Assembly: GCA_002729525.1 (NCBI GenBank)
Contig: PBYI01000053.1
Span: 1-64,000 of the forward strand
DNA: 64,000 nucleotides
From: Nocardioides sp.
GTDB taxonomy: Bacteria > Actinomycetota > Actinomycetes > Propionibacteriales > Nocardioidaceae
Reading direction: 5' to 3'
Below are positions 28,182 through 36,610 of this stretch, piece after piece. The position numbers and the translations under genes were made by a program. Below the pieces are notes generated by a model. The model worked only from the letters and a program-made list of their open reading frames with translations. It searched no databases and was not told the DNA's origin. Numbering within the stretch: position 1 is the first letter of the stretch; the number at the start of each line of letters is the position of its first letter.

Positions 28182-29401
28182 TGGACTTCGCACCCGACGA
28201 GCGCACCCGTGAGTACCAGGGACGCCTCCAGGCGTTCATGGACGACCACGTCTACCCGGCCGAGCCGGTCTACCGGCAGCAGATGCAGGAGTCGGGCAAC
28301 CCGAACCACCACCCGGCCGTGCTGGAGGAGCTCAAGGCGACCGCGCGCGAGCAGGGGCTGTGGAACCTCTTCCACCCGCATCCCGAGTGGGGTCCTGGGC
28401 TGACCAACCTCCAGTACGCCCACCTCGCCGAGATCACCGGGCGCAGCCCCGAGCTCGCTCCCGAGGCGCTCAACTGCAACGCACCCGACACCGGCAACAT
28501 GGAGGTGCTGACGCTCTTCGGCACCGACGAGCACAAGGAGACGTGGCTCAAGCCGCTGCTCGCCGGTGAGATCGCCTCGGCGTTCGCGATGACCGAGCCC
28601 GCGGTCGCGAGCTCCGACGCGACCAACATCGAGATGCGGATGGTCCGCGACGGCGACGAGTACGTCCTCAACGGCCGCAAGTGGTGGACGTCCAACGCGC
28701 TGCACCAGAACTGCAAGGTGCTCATCGTGATGGGCAAGACCGATCCGGACGCCGCGCCGCACCGCCAGCAGTCGATGATGGTGGTGCCCCTCGACACCCC
28801 CGGCATCACGGTGCTCCGCGGGCTGCCCGTCTTCGGCTACCAGGACCGCGAGGGCCACGCCGAGGTGCTCTTCGAGGACGTCCGGGTGCCCACCTCGGCG
28901 CTGCTCGCCGGCGAGGGCGACGGCTTCGCGATCAGCCAGGCGCGCCTGGGCCCGGGCCGCATCCACCACTGCATGCGCTCCATCGGCATGGCCGAGCGCG
29001 CCCTGGACCTGATGATCGACCGGGCCGAGTCGCGCACGACGTTCGGGCAGCCGGTCTCGCAGCGCTCCAACGTGCAGGACTGGATCGCCGAGGCGCGCAT
29101 CGAGATCGAGATGGTGCGGCTCCTGGTGCTCAAGACCGCCTGGATGATGGACACGGTCGGCAACCGCGAGGCCCGCACCGAGATCGCCGCGATCAAGGTG
29201 GCGGCGCCGGAGATGGCGCTCAAGGTCATCGACCGGGCCATCCAGGTGCACGGCGGCGGCGGCGTCTCCAACGACTTCCCGCTGGCCAGCTTCTACGCCC
29301 ACCAGCGCACGCTGCGGCTCGCCGACGGCCCCGACGAGGTGCACAAGCGCGTCGTGGCCCTGCGCGAGCTGCGCCGCCGCGCCACCGAGCGGGACGCATG
29401 A
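28181..29401 (+). CDS. ACAD11-like acyl-CoA dehydrogenase family protein (copy 1)
   Basis: This 406-residue flavoprotein starts at ATG 28181 after AAGGAGA. It carries the signature blocks I associate with the ACAD10/ACAD11 branch: [80 protein letters not shown] and [11 protein letters not shown]. Proteins of this branch, with an APH-type kinase domain, act on 4-hydroxyacyl-CoA by phosphorylation followed by elimination. The APH kinase gene follows directly with ATGA overlap. A paralogue lies at 32455-33675. Plain alpha,beta-dehydrogenation is the alternative. Confidence 0.9.
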   Translation: MDFAPDERTREYQGRLQAFMDDHVYPAEPVYRQQMQESGNPNHHPAVLEELKATAREQGLWNLFHPHPEWGPGLTNLQYAHLAEITGRSPELAPEALNCNAPDTGNMEVLTLFGTDEHKETWLKPLLAGEIASAFAMTEPAVASSDATNIEMRMVRDGDEYVLNGRKWWTSNALHQNCKVLIVMGKTDPDAAPHRQQSMMVVPLDTPGITVLRGLPVFGYQDREGHAEVLFEDVRVPTSALLAGEGDGFAISQARLGPGRIHHCMRSIGMAERALDLMIDRAESRTTFGQPVSQRSNVQDWIAEARIEIEMVRLLVLKTAWMMDTVGNREARTEIAAIKVAAPEMALKVIDRAIQVHGGGGVSNDFPLASFYAHQRTLRLADGPDEVHKRVVALRELRRRATERDA

Positions 29402-30438
29402 GCCCCAGCACCACCGACGTCGCGCTCGACCTCGACCACCTGGGCGCGTGGCTGCGCGCCCGGGGCGTCGAGGTCGAGGGTGGCCTGGAGGCCCGTCGGG
29501 TCGGCCGCGGGCACTCCAACCTGACCTACCGGGTCACCGACGCCGTCGGCCGCTCGTGGGTGGCGCGGCGCCCTCCGCTGGGGCACCTGCTCCCGTCGGC
29601 GCACGACGTGGTGCGCGAGGCGCGCGTCATGGCCGCGCTCGCGGGGACCGGCGTCCCCGTGCCGGGCATCGTCGGCACCTGCGAGGACGACCCGGCGGCC
29701 GGAGCCCCGGTGGTGGTGATGGAGCACGTCGACGGGCTCGTGCTCGACACCCTCGAGGTCGTCGCCGGCGTGCCGCACGACGTACGACGTGAGGTCGGGC
29801 TCGGTGCGGCGCGCGCGCTCGCCGCGGTGCACGAGGTCGACGTCGACGCGGTCGGGCTCGGCGACCTCGCGCGGCGCACGTCGTACGCCGAGCGGCAGCT
29901 GCGTCGCTGGTCGCGTCAGTGGGAGAGCAGCCGCACCCGCGACCTGCCGCTCGTCGACCGGCTGACCGGTCTGCTGACCGCGCACGTCCCGGAGCAGACC
30001 CGGCTCTCGCTCGTCCACGGCGACTTCCACCTGCGCAACGTCATCGTCGACCCGGCCGACGGGCGGCTGCTGGCCGCGCTCGACTGGGAGCTCTCGACCC
30101 TCGGCGACCCGCTGGCCGACCTGGGCAGCACGCTGGCGTACTGGCCCGAGCCGGGGGAGGACCCGCACGGGATGTTCGCCGGGTCGGCGCAGGGTGGCTT
30201 CCCGACCCGCGACGACCTGGTCGAGGCGTACGCCGTCGCGAGCGGTCGCGAGCCCGTCGGGCTCGGCTTCTGGCACGTGCTGGGCGTCTGGAAGGTCGGG
30301 GTCATCGCCGAGGGCGTGCTGCGCCGGGTGCAGGACGAGCCGGCCAACGCGACCGAGGGCGAGATGCCGCAGGCGGACCAGATCACCGGTCTGTTCCAGC
30401 ACGCTGCGGACCTCGCCGCGGGGTACGGACTGGTGTGA
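29398..30438 (+). CDS. APH-family kinase (ACAD10/11 kinase-domain-like, LvaA-like)
   Basis: This 346-residue protein has the aminoglycoside-phosphotransferase fold: VGRGHSNLTYRVTD nucleotide loop, VARRPPLGHLLPSAHDVVREARVM, catalytic loop LVHGDFHLRNVIVD (HGDxxxxN), and metal-binding LDWELSTLGDPLADLG. RRPPLG and HD(V/M)xRE are typical of the group fused to acyl-CoA dehydrogenases in ACAD10/11. In Pseudomonas, LvaA of this family phosphorylates 4-hydroxyvaleryl-CoA. The ATGA overlap with the ACAD11-like dehydrogenase suggests a split kinase-dehydrogenase pair. I see no small LvaB-like partner. Confidence 0.88.
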   Translation: MSPSTTDVALDLDHLGAWLRARGVEVEGGLEARRVGRGHSNLTYRVTDAVGRSWVARRPPLGHLLPSAHDVVREARVMAALAGTGVPVPGIVGTCEDDPAAGAPVVVMEHVDGLVLDTLEVVAGVPHDVRREVGLGAARALAAVHEVDVDAVGLGDLARRTSYAERQLRRWSRQWESSRTRDLPLVDRLTGLLTAHVPEQTRLSLVHGDFHLRNVIVDPADGRLLAALDWELSTLGDPLADLGSTLAYWPEPGEDPHGMFAGSAQGGFPTRDDLVEAYAVASGREPVGLGFWHVLGVWKVGVIAEGVLRRVQDEPANATEGEMPQADQITGLFQHAADLAAGYGLV

Positions 30439-30475
30439 GGGGACGCGGGCCGACCCGCAGTTAGGATGCGCAGCG

Positions 30476-31168
30476 ATGAGCGAGACGTCTGACCTGGACG
30501 CCGAGGGGATGCCGACCCTCGTCGACCGCACGCGGGTGCGCGACCAGCCCACCACCGCCCGCGGGATCCGTACCCGGGAGTCGCTCGTCGCCGCCGCCCG
30601 ACGCGTCTTCGAGCGCGACGGCTACCTCGATGCCCGGCTCGTCGACATCACCGCCGAGGCCGGCTGCTCGGTCGGCACCTTCTACACCTACTTCGACAGC
30701 AAGGAAGAGGTCTTCACCGCTGTCATCCAGGCCACCCAGGACGACATGATGCATCCGGGCCTGCCGCACGTGGAGGACTCCCCGGAGAACACTCCGCAGG
30801 TCGTCCGGGCGAGCAACCGGGCCTACTTCGAGGCCTACAAGCGCAACGCGAGGCTGATGGGGCTGCTCGAGCAGGTGGCCACGATCGACCCCGCCTTCCG
30901 CGAGCTGCGGCTCAAGCGGTCGCGCGCCTTCGCCGACCGCAACGCCCGCAAGATCGCGGTCCTCCAGGAGCAGGGGTACGTCGACCCGACGCTGGATCCG
31001 TCGATGGCGGCCCTCGCCGTCACCAGCATGATCAGCCGGATGGGCTACTCGGTCTACGTCCTGGGCCAGCCCTGGGAGTTCGAGGCCCTGGTCGACACGG
31101 CCACCGCCCTGTGGTTGAACGCCCTGGGCATCCCGCGCGACGGCTCGCGTCGCGACGACGCGCACTGA
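30476..31168 (+). CDS. TetR-family regulator of the catabolic locus
   Basis: This 230-residue regulator starts at ATG 30476. After a ~35-residue acidic leader it has a clear TetR helix-turn-helix: RESLVAAARRVFERDGYLDARLVDITAEAGCSVGTFYTYFDSKEEVF. The C-terminal ligand domain has FEAYKRNARLMGLLEQVATIDPAFR, the sort seen in fatty-acyl-CoA-responsive KstR-like regulators. It sits in the middle of the locus, downstream of the kinase gene. It is the best candidate to bind the CGGATTCA motifs found upstream of four transcription units nearby. A hairpin terminator follows. Confidence 0.9.
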   Translation: MSETSDLDAEGMPTLVDRTRVRDQPTTARGIRTRESLVAAARRVFERDGYLDARLVDITAEAGCSVGTFYTYFDSKEEVFTAVIQATQDDMMHPGLPHVEDSPENTPQVVRASNRAYFEAYKRNARLMGLLEQVATIDPAFRELRLKRSRAFADRNARKIAVLQEQGYVDPTLDPSMAALAVTSMISRMGYSVYVLGQPWEFEALVDTATALWLNALGIPRDGSRRDDAH

Positions 31169-31185
31169 CCCACCCGAGCCCCGAT

Positions 31186-31219
31186 CGAGACCCCGCGGCG
31201 TGCCGCGCGGGGCGTCTCG
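31186..31219 (+). terminator. Hairpin terminator after the TetR gene
   Basis: CGAGACCCCGCG pairs with CGCGGGGCGTCTCG, with a single bulged C and a short loop, 18 bp after the TetR stop codon. No T-run follows. Confidence 0.6.
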
Positions 31220-31261
31220 TCGAGCCCGCTCGAGCGCTCGACAACTCACAGTCAAAAAACA

Positions 31262-31277
31262 TGAATCCGTGCTCGAC
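31262..31277. promoter_or_regulatory. CGGATTCA motif upstream of the phosphotriesterase-like gene (site 2)
   Basis: TGAATCCGTGCTCGAC is the reverse complement of GTCGAGCACGGATTCA. It matches site 1 (GAGCACGGATTCA) over 13 consecutive bases. It lies about 68 bp before the ATG at 31345, in promoter position. The matching orientation is inverted relative to site 1. Confidence 0.6.
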
Positions 31278-31344
31278 TTCATGTGAATCTCGCCCTAGGT
31301 TGTGACCCGAGACACACCAATCGACATCTCGAAGGGGAGACCAC

Positions 31345-32304
31345 ATGGCGACCGTGGAGACGGTGCGGGGACCGATCGACACCAGCGAGCTGGGGAAGGT
31401 GCTGATCCACGAGCACGTGTTCGTGCTCGGGGAGGAGTACCGGATCAACTACCAGGACGACTGGGACGAGGACGAGAAGGTCGCCGAGGCTGTCGAGGAG
31501 CTCAACAAGCTCAAGGCGCTCGGCATCGACACGATCTACGACCCGACGGTCCTCGGGCTGGGGCGCTACATCCCGCGCATCCAGAAGGTCGCGGCGCAGA
31601 CCGAGCTCAACATCGTGGTGGCGACCGGGCTCTACACCTACAGCGAGCTGCCCCACCAGTTCGAGCACCGCGGTCCCGGACTGCTCTTCGACATGCCCGA
31701 GCCGCTGGTGGAGATGTTCGTCAACGACATCACCGAGGGGATCGCCGACACCGGCGTGAAGGCCGCCTTCCTGAAGTGCGTCATCGAGGAGCAGGGTCTG
31801 ACCCCGGGGGTGGAGCGCGTGATGCGGGCCGTCGGCCGGACCAGCGTGGAGACCGGTGCGCCGGTCACGGTGCACACCAACCCGCACACCCGCTCCGGCC
31901 TCGTCGCGCAGCGGGTACTCAAGGAGGAGGGGGTCGACCTCACCAAGGTCGTGCTCGGGCACTCCGGCGACTCCACCGACCTCGACTACCTCATGGAGTG
32001 CGCCGACAACGGCTCGATGCTCGGCATGGACCGCTTCGGCCTCGACGTGTACTGCACGACCGAGGACCGGGTGAAGACCATCGTCGAGCTGGTCCGGCGT
32101 GGGTACGTCGACCGCATCGGCATCGCGCACGACGCCTCCTGCTTCATCGACTACTTCAAGCCCGAGGCGCGCCGCGAGGTGCAGCCGAAGTGGAACTTCG
32201 AACACATCCCGCAGGACGTCGTGCCCGCGCTGCTCGAGGCCGGTCTGAGCGAGGACGACGTCGACACCATCCTGGTGAAGAACCCGCGCCGCTACTTCGA
32301 GTGA
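31345..32304 (+). CDS. Phosphotriesterase-family hydrolase (probable lactonase)
   Basis: This 319-residue amidohydrolase-superfamily enzyme keeps the full binuclear metal site: HEH at residues 22-24, the carboxylated-lysine position in AAFLKCVIEE, His in VTVHTNPH, His in VLGHSGDS and the catalytic Asp in IGIAHDASC. It ends with the usual VKNPRRYFE. Related phosphotriesterase-like lactonases open gamma- and delta-lactones and acyl-homoserine lactones. In this locus, lactone opening to a 4- or 5-hydroxy acid would feed the CoA ligase. It is a single-gene unit with a CGGATTCA motif upstream and a hairpin terminator downstream. Confidence 0.87.
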   Translation: MATVETVRGPIDTSELGKVLIHEHVFVLGEEYRINYQDDWDEDEKVAEAVEELNKLKALGIDTIYDPTVLGLGRYIPRIQKVAAQTELNIVVATGLYTYSELPHQFEHRGPGLLFDMPEPLVEMFVNDITEGIADTGVKAAFLKCVIEEQGLTPGVERVMRAVGRTSVETGAPVTVHTNPHTRSGLVAQRVLKEEGVDLTKVVLGHSGDSTDLDYLMECADNGSMLGMDRFGLDVYCTTEDRVKTIVELVRRGYVDRIGIAHDASCFIDYFKPEARREVQPKWNFEHIPQDVVPALLEAGLSEDDVDTILVKNPRRYFE

Positions 32305-32312
32305 CGCCCTCG

Positions 32313-32348
32313 CGACGGGCGCTCGGCCACCTGGTCGGGCGCCCGTCG
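32313..32348 (+). terminator. Hairpin terminator after the phosphotriesterase-like gene
   Basis: CGACGGGCGC at 32313-32322 and GCGCCCGTCG at 32339-32348 form a perfect 10-bp stem with a 16-base loop, nine bases after the stop codon. Confidence 0.65.
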
Positions 32349-32423
32349 TGCGCGTCAGGGGCGCGTGCCGCGCGCCGACCGGCCGGGCGTCGTACGACGG
32401 GGGGCGGAGACCGTCTGCTAACC

Positions 32424-32437
32424 TGAAAACGGATTCA
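32424..32437. promoter_or_regulatory. CGGATTCA motif upstream of ACAD11-like copy 2 (site 3)
   Basis: TGAAAACGGATTCA ends 17 bp before the ATG at 32455, between the likely promoter and the AAGGAGG ribosome-binding site. It has the same orientation as site 1 and forms a weak inverted repeat (TGAA/TTCA). Binding here would block transcription directly. Confidence 0.6.
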
Positions 32438-32454
32438 ACTTCAAGGAGGGGCGC

Positions 32455-33675
32455 ATGGAGTTCGCCTACGACCAGAGGACCCGCCAGCTCATCGACGAGC
32501 TCACGGCGTTCATGGAGGAGCACGTCTACCCGGCCGAGCCGCTGTTCTGGGAGCAGGTCGAGTCCGACCGCGACTCCTGGGCGCAGCCGCCGGTGCTGGA
32601 GGGACTCAAGACGGAGGCGCGCCGCCGCGGCCTGTGGAACCTCTTCCTCCCCGGCGACGAGGGCGCGGGGCTGACCAACCTCCAGTACGCGCCGCTCGCC
32701 GAGATCACCGGCCGCAGCCTGCACATCGCACCGGTCGCGACCAACTGCGCCGCGCCCGACACCGGCAACATGGAGGTGCTGTCACAGTTCGGCACCGAGG
32801 AGCAGAAGTCGCAGTGGCTCAAGCCGCTGCTCGAGGGCGAGATCCGCTCGGCGTTCGCGATGACCGAGCCCGGGGTGGCCAGCTCCGACGCCACCACCAT
32901 CGAAACCAGCATCGTCCGCGACGGCACCGACTACGTCATCAACGGTCGCAAGTGGTTCGCCTCCGGAGCGATGAACCCCAACGCCAAGATCATGATCGTC
33001 ATGGGCAAGACCGACCCGGAGGCCTCCCGCCACCGGCAGCAGTCCATGATCCTGGTCCCGCGCGACACCCCCGGCCTGGAGTTCGTGCGCGGCCTGCGCG
33101 TCTTCGGCTACGACGACCGCGACCACGGCGGGCACGCCGAGATCGTGTTCCACGACGTACGGGTGCCGGCCACCAACCTGCTCGCCGGCGAGGGCGAGGG
33201 CTTCGCCATCGCGCAGGCCCGGCTCGGCCCGGGGCGCATCCACCACTGCATGCGCGCGATCGGCATCGCCGAGCGCGGCCTGGAGCTGATGGTGCGCCGC
33301 GCCGCCGACCGGGTGGCGTTCGGCAAGCCGCTGACCGATCAGGGGGTGATCCGCGACTGGATCGCTGAGTCCCGCGTGCGGATCGAGCAGCTGCGGCTCC
33401 TCGTGCTCAAGACCGCCTGGCTGATGGACACCGTCGGCAACAAGGGCGCGCACTCGGAGATCCAGGCCATCAAGATCGCCACGCCGCGCACCGTCGAGTG
33501 GATCCTCGACAAGGTCGTGCAGACCCACGGCGGCGGTGGCGTGAGCCAGGAGTTCCCCGTGGCCGAGTGGTTCGCCCAGGTGCGCACGCTGCGCTTCGCC
33601 GACGGCCCCGACGAGGTGCACAAGAACTCCCTCGCCAAGCGGGAGATCGCCGCGGTGACGGGGGGCCGCCGATGA
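32455..33675 (+). CDS. ACAD11-like acyl-CoA dehydrogenase family protein (copy 2)
   Basis: This 406-residue paralogue of the 28181-29401 protein has the same length and the same signature blocks: [83 protein letters not shown] and [13 protein letters not shown]. Start ATG 32455 follows AAGGAGGGGCGC. Two paralogues in one locus suggest two substrate chain lengths, or one phosphate-eliminating and one dehydrogenating enzyme. It is coupled by ATGA to the downstream SDR. Confidence 0.9.
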   Translation: MEFAYDQRTRQLIDELTAFMEEHVYPAEPLFWEQVESDRDSWAQPPVLEGLKTEARRRGLWNLFLPGDEGAGLTNLQYAPLAEITGRSLHIAPVATNCAAPDTGNMEVLSQFGTEEQKSQWLKPLLEGEIRSAFAMTEPGVASSDATTIETSIVRDGTDYVINGRKWFASGAMNPNAKIMIVMGKTDPEASRHRQQSMILVPRDTPGLEFVRGLRVFGYDDRDHGGHAEIVFHDVRVPATNLLAGEGEGFAIAQARLGPGRIHHCMRAIGIAERGLELMVRRAADRVAFGKPLTDQGVIRDWIAESRVRIEQLRLLVLKTAWLMDTVGNKGAHSEIQAIKIATPRTVEWILDKVVQTHGGGGVSQEFPVAEWFAQVRTLRFADGPDEVHKNSLAKREIAAVTGGRR

Positions 33676-34451
33676 TGGACGTCGCCGGGCTGTTCTCCCT
33701 CGAGGGCCGCGTCGCGCTCGTCACCGGCGGGTCGCGCGGCATCGGCCGGATGATCGCCGAGGGCTTCCTGGCGCAGGGGGCAAAGGTCTACATCTCGGCC
33801 CGCAAGGCCGAGGCCTGTGACGCCACGGCGGCCGAGCTGTCGGCGGCGTACGGCGAGGGGCGCTGCGTCTCCCTGCCCGCCGACGTCGCGACCCCCGAGG
33901 GCCTCACTGGCCTGGTCGCGGCGCTGCGCGAGCGCGAGGACCGGCTCGACGTGCTGGTCAACAATGCCGGCGCCGCGTGGGGAGCACCGTTCGCGGAGTT
34001 CCCCGAGTCGGGCTGGGACAAGGTGATGGACCTCAACGTCAAGGCGCTGTTCTTCCTCACCCAGGCCCTGGCGCCGATGATGGCGCGCGACTCCGGTCCT
34101 CTGGCCAAGGTCGTCAACATCGCCTCGATCGACGGCATGTCGATGAACCCGCAGGAGACGTACTCCTACCACGCCAGCAAGGCTGCGGTGATCCACCTGA
34201 CGAAGCGGCTGGCGCTGCGCCTGGTCGACGACGGGATCGTCGTCAACGGCATCGCGCCGGGCGCGTTCGCCTCCACCATGAACAAGGACGCCCGCGACCA
34301 CGCCGACGAGCTGGCGAAGGTGATCCCCTCGGGTCGGATCGGGGAGCCCGAGGACATGGCCGCGGCTGCGGTCTACCTCGCCTCGCGCGCCGGCGACTAC
34401 GTCGTCGGCACCACGCTGGCCGTCGACGGCGGGGTCACCTGGAACCGCTGA
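33672..34451 (+). CDS. Short-chain dehydrogenase/reductase (RhlG/FabG-like)
   Basis: This 259-residue SDR has the cofactor motif [16 protein letters not shown] with arginine in ISARKAEAC (favouring NADPH), NNAG in [11 protein letters not shown], the catalytic Ser in NIASIDGMS, Tyr-Lys in YSYHASKAA and a C-terminal VDGGVTW. It is coupled by ATGA to ACAD11-like copy 2; an in-frame second ATG lies at 33675. The pattern resembles RhlG-type 3-ketoacyl reductases. In this context it probably oxidises or reduces a hydroxyacyl or ketoacyl intermediate. Confidence 0.88.
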   Translation: MMDVAGLFSLEGRVALVTGGSRGIGRMIAEGFLAQGAKVYISARKAEACDATAAELSAAYGEGRCVSLPADVATPEGLTGLVAALREREDRLDVLVNNAGAAWGAPFAEFPESGWDKVMDLNVKALFFLTQALAPMMARDSGPLAKVVNIASIDGMSMNPQETYSYHASKAAVIHLTKRLALRLVDDGIVVNGIAPGAFASTMNKDARDHADELAKVIPSGRIGEPEDMAAAAVYLASRAGDYVVGTTLAVDGGVTWNR

Positions 34452-34470
34452 CGGCGCCCGCACGGCACGC

Positions 34471-34506
34471 ACGAGGGGCCCGGACCGACTGGTCCGTGCC
34501 CCTCGT
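34471..34506. terminator. Bidirectional hairpin terminator between convergent genes
   Basis: ACGAGGGGC-C-CGGACC pairs with GGTCCG-T-GCCCCTCGT around a 4-base loop (GACT), a stem of 15 pairs with one mismatch. It lies between the SDR stop at 34451 and the stop of the convergent MDR gene at 34554, so it can serve both strands. Confidence 0.75.
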
Positions 34507-34553
34507 CGTACGTCGTTCGCCCGAGCTCGCGCGGGCTCGTGCGCGTCGCGCGG

Positions 34554-35504
34554 TCAGACCGTCAGCGTGACCTTGCCGGTCGCGCCGCGGGTGTCGAGCA
34601 CCTCGAGAGCCGCCGTGGCCTGCTCGAGCGGGAACGACGGGCCGAGCACCGGGTCGAGCGCACCGGACGCCAGGTGGGGGAGCATCGCCTCCCACTGCTG
34701 CTTGATGAGGCCGGGCCGGCTTATCGCGTAGGCGCCCCAGCCGACGCCGACGACGCTGGTGTTGTTGAGCAGCAGCCGGTTGACCTTCACCGTCGGGATG
34801 TCGCCGGCGGTGAACCCGATGACCAGCAGGCGACCGTCGTCGCGCAGGCAGCGCAGCGAGTCGGTGAAGCGGTCGCCGCCCACCGGGTCGACTACCAGGT
34901 CGATGCTGCGCTTGAGGCCCTCGACGAACCCGTCGGCGAGCACGACCTCGTCCGCCCCGGCCGCCAGCGCGACCTCGCCCTTGGCCTCGCTGGAGACCAC
35001 GCCGACCACGCGCCCGGCCCCGAAGGCCTTCGCCACCTGGATCGCGGAGGTCCCGATGCCGCCGGCGGCGCCGTGCACCAGCACGCTCTCGCCCTCGACC
35101 AGACCACCGCGCGCCACCAGCGCGAAGTAGCTGGTGCCGTAGTTGAACATGAACGACGCGCCCGCCTGGTACGACACCTGGTCGGGCAGCGGGAAGGTCA
35201 GCAGCGGGTCGACCGCGACCTGCTCGGCCAGCCCACCGAGCATCGGCAGTGCCGCCACCCGGTCGCCCGGCGCGAAGCCCGAGCCCTCCGGCGCCGACAC
35301 CACGTCGCCGGCCACCTCGGCGCCGGGGACGAACGGCAGCGGCGGCGCGAGCTGGTAGAGGCCCCGGGTCTGGAGCAGCTCGGGGAACGCCACGCCGGCG
35401 GCGCGGACGGCCACCACGACCTTGTCGGGTGCGTCGGGCTCGGGGACGTCGGTGAGCTCGACGGCCTCGGGGCCGTCGAGCCGGGTGATGCTGATCGCGC
35501 GCAC
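34554..35504 (-). CDS. NADPH:quinone oxidoreductase-like MDR protein
   Basis: This 316-residue zinc-free medium-chain dehydrogenase/reductase begins MRAISITRLDGPEAVEL and has PFVPGAEVAGDVV. The cofactor loop is VHGAAGGIGTSAIQVAKAFGAG. It also has VDPVGGDRF and ends ATGKVTLTV. It lacks the zinc-binding cysteines of alcohol dehydrogenases and fits the QOR group, which reduces quinones or activated double bonds of enoyl compounds. Start is a GTG at 35504. A 10-bp tandem repeat fills the short gap to the next gene upstream, another MDR protein on the same strand. Confidence 0.9.
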   Translation of the reverse strand: MRAISITRLDGPEAVELTDVPEPDAPDKVVVAVRAAGVAFPELLQTRGLYQLAPPLPFVPGAEVAGDVVSAPEGSGFAPGDRVAALPMLGGLAEQVAVDPLLTFPLPDQVSYQAGASFMFNYGTSYFALVARGGLVEGESVLVHGAAGGIGTSAIQVAKAFGAGRVVGVVSSEAKGEVALAAGADEVVLADGFVEGLKRSIDLVVDPVGGDRFTDSLRCLRDDGRLLVIGFTAGDIPTVKVNRLLLNNTSVVGVGWGAYAISRPGLIKQQWEAMLPHLASGALDPVLGPSFPLEQATAALEVLDTRGATGKVTLTV

Positions 35505-35550
35505 GCGGTCCTCCTGGGTCTCGCCCGCGCGCCGTCGCGCGGGCTGGGGT

Positions 35551-35590
35551 GCTGCCGGGTCGTGCCGGGTCGTGCCGGGTCGTGCCGGGT
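35551..35590. repeat. Four tandem copies of a 10-bp unit
   Basis: CGTGCCGGGT is repeated four times (35551-35590, first copy with one change, GCTGCCGGGT). It lies in the gap between the two minus-strand MDR genes and contains no open reading frame of its own. Slippage could change the spacing between the genes. Confidence 0.8.
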
Positions 35591-35602
35591 GGGCTCTCGG
35601 GC

Positions 35603-36610
35603 TCAGACCGCGAGCACGAGCTTGCCCGTGCTGCGGCCGGCGTACAGGTCGAGCAGGGTCTGCCCGAACGCCGCGACGCCACCGGTCGCCACCGTCTCAC
35701 GCGCGACGAGTCGTCCGCCGCGCACGAGCGCGCCGATCTCCGCGACGGCCTCGGGGTAGCGGTCCTCGTAGTCGAAGACCACGAAGCCGGCCATGGTGGC
35801 GCGGAAGACCAGCAGTGACAGGTAGCGCCGGGGTCCAGGCGGCAGGGTCTCCTCGTTGTAGCCCGAGATCGCGCCGCACAGCACGACGCGGGCGCCGCGG
35901 CGCAGCGTCGCGAGCGCGGCGTCGAGGGTCTCGCCGCCGACGTTGTCGAAGTAGACGTCGATGCCCTCGGGGGCGGCGGCGCGCAGCTGCTTGAGCAGGG
36001 GGCCGTCGTGCCGGTCGATCGCCTCGTCGAATCCGATCTCACGCAGCCAGGTGCACTTCTCCGGCCCGCCGGCGATGCCGACGACGCGACACCCGCGGGC
36101 CTTCGCGAGCTGGCCGACGACGCTGCCGACCGCGCCGGCCGCGGCCGACACGACGACGGTGTCGCCCGCCTGCGCGCGACCCACGTCGAGCAGTCCGAAG
36201 TACGCCGTCATGCCGGTCATGCCGAGGGCGCCCAGCCAGGTGGGCGCGGGTGCGACGTCGAGGTCGGTCGGCTGCAGCGCGTCGCCGTCGACGACGGCCA
36301 CCTCGGTGACGCCGACCATCCCGCTCACCGTGTCGCCGGGGGTCCAGTGCGGGTGCCGCGACGCCACGACGGTGCCGGTGCCCAGCGCGCGCATGACCTC
36401 GCCGAGGCCCACCGGCGGCACGTAGGAGCGGACGTCGTTGAGCCAGCCGCGCATGGCCGGGTCGATGGAGAGGTGGTCGACGGCCACCACGACCTGTCCG
36501 TCGCCGGGGGCGGGAACGTCCTCGGTGACGACGTCCCACGTGCTGTCGTCGGGGTAGCCGACGGGACGGGCGGCCAGCCGCACCGACGTACGGCTGGTCG
36601 GCGCCGTCAC
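35603..36610 (-). CDS. NADP-dependent MDR reductase (CurA / leukotriene B4 dehydrogenase-like)
   Basis: This 335-residue MDR protein has AVDHLSIDPAMRGWL near the N-terminus, GMTGMTAYFGLLDVG, the nucleotide motif VSAAAGAVGSVVGQLAKARGC, GIAGGPEKC, DVYFDNVGGETLD and CGAISGYN. These are hallmarks of the prostaglandin/curcumin reductase group, which reduces alpha,beta double bonds of enones. I place the start at the GTG at 36610, overlapping the MaoC stop (GTGA). In the locus it could reduce an unsaturated or keto intermediate, or remove enal by-products. Confidence 0.9.
   Translation of the reverse strand: MTAPTSRTSVRLAARPVGYPDDSTWDVVTEDVPAPGDGQVVVAVDHLSIDPAMRGWLNDVRSYVPPVGLGEVMRALGTGTVVASRHPHWTPGDTVSGMVGVTEVAVVDGDALQPTDLDVAPAPTWLGALGMTGMTAYFGLLDVGRAQAGDTVVVSAAAGAVGSVVGQLAKARGCRVVGIAGGPEKCTWLREIGFDEAIDRHDGPLLKQLRAAAPEGIDVYFDNVGGETLDAALATLRRGARVVLCGAISGYNEETLPPGPRRYLSLLVFRATMAGFVVFDYEDRYPEAVAEIGALVRGGRLVARETVATGGVAAFGQTLLDLYAGRSTGKLVLAV

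Noticed and set aside
35551..35590. Short tandem repeats considered as a CRISPR array
   Set aside because: The units are 10 bp with no spacers and no cas genes. It is a simple tandem repeat.
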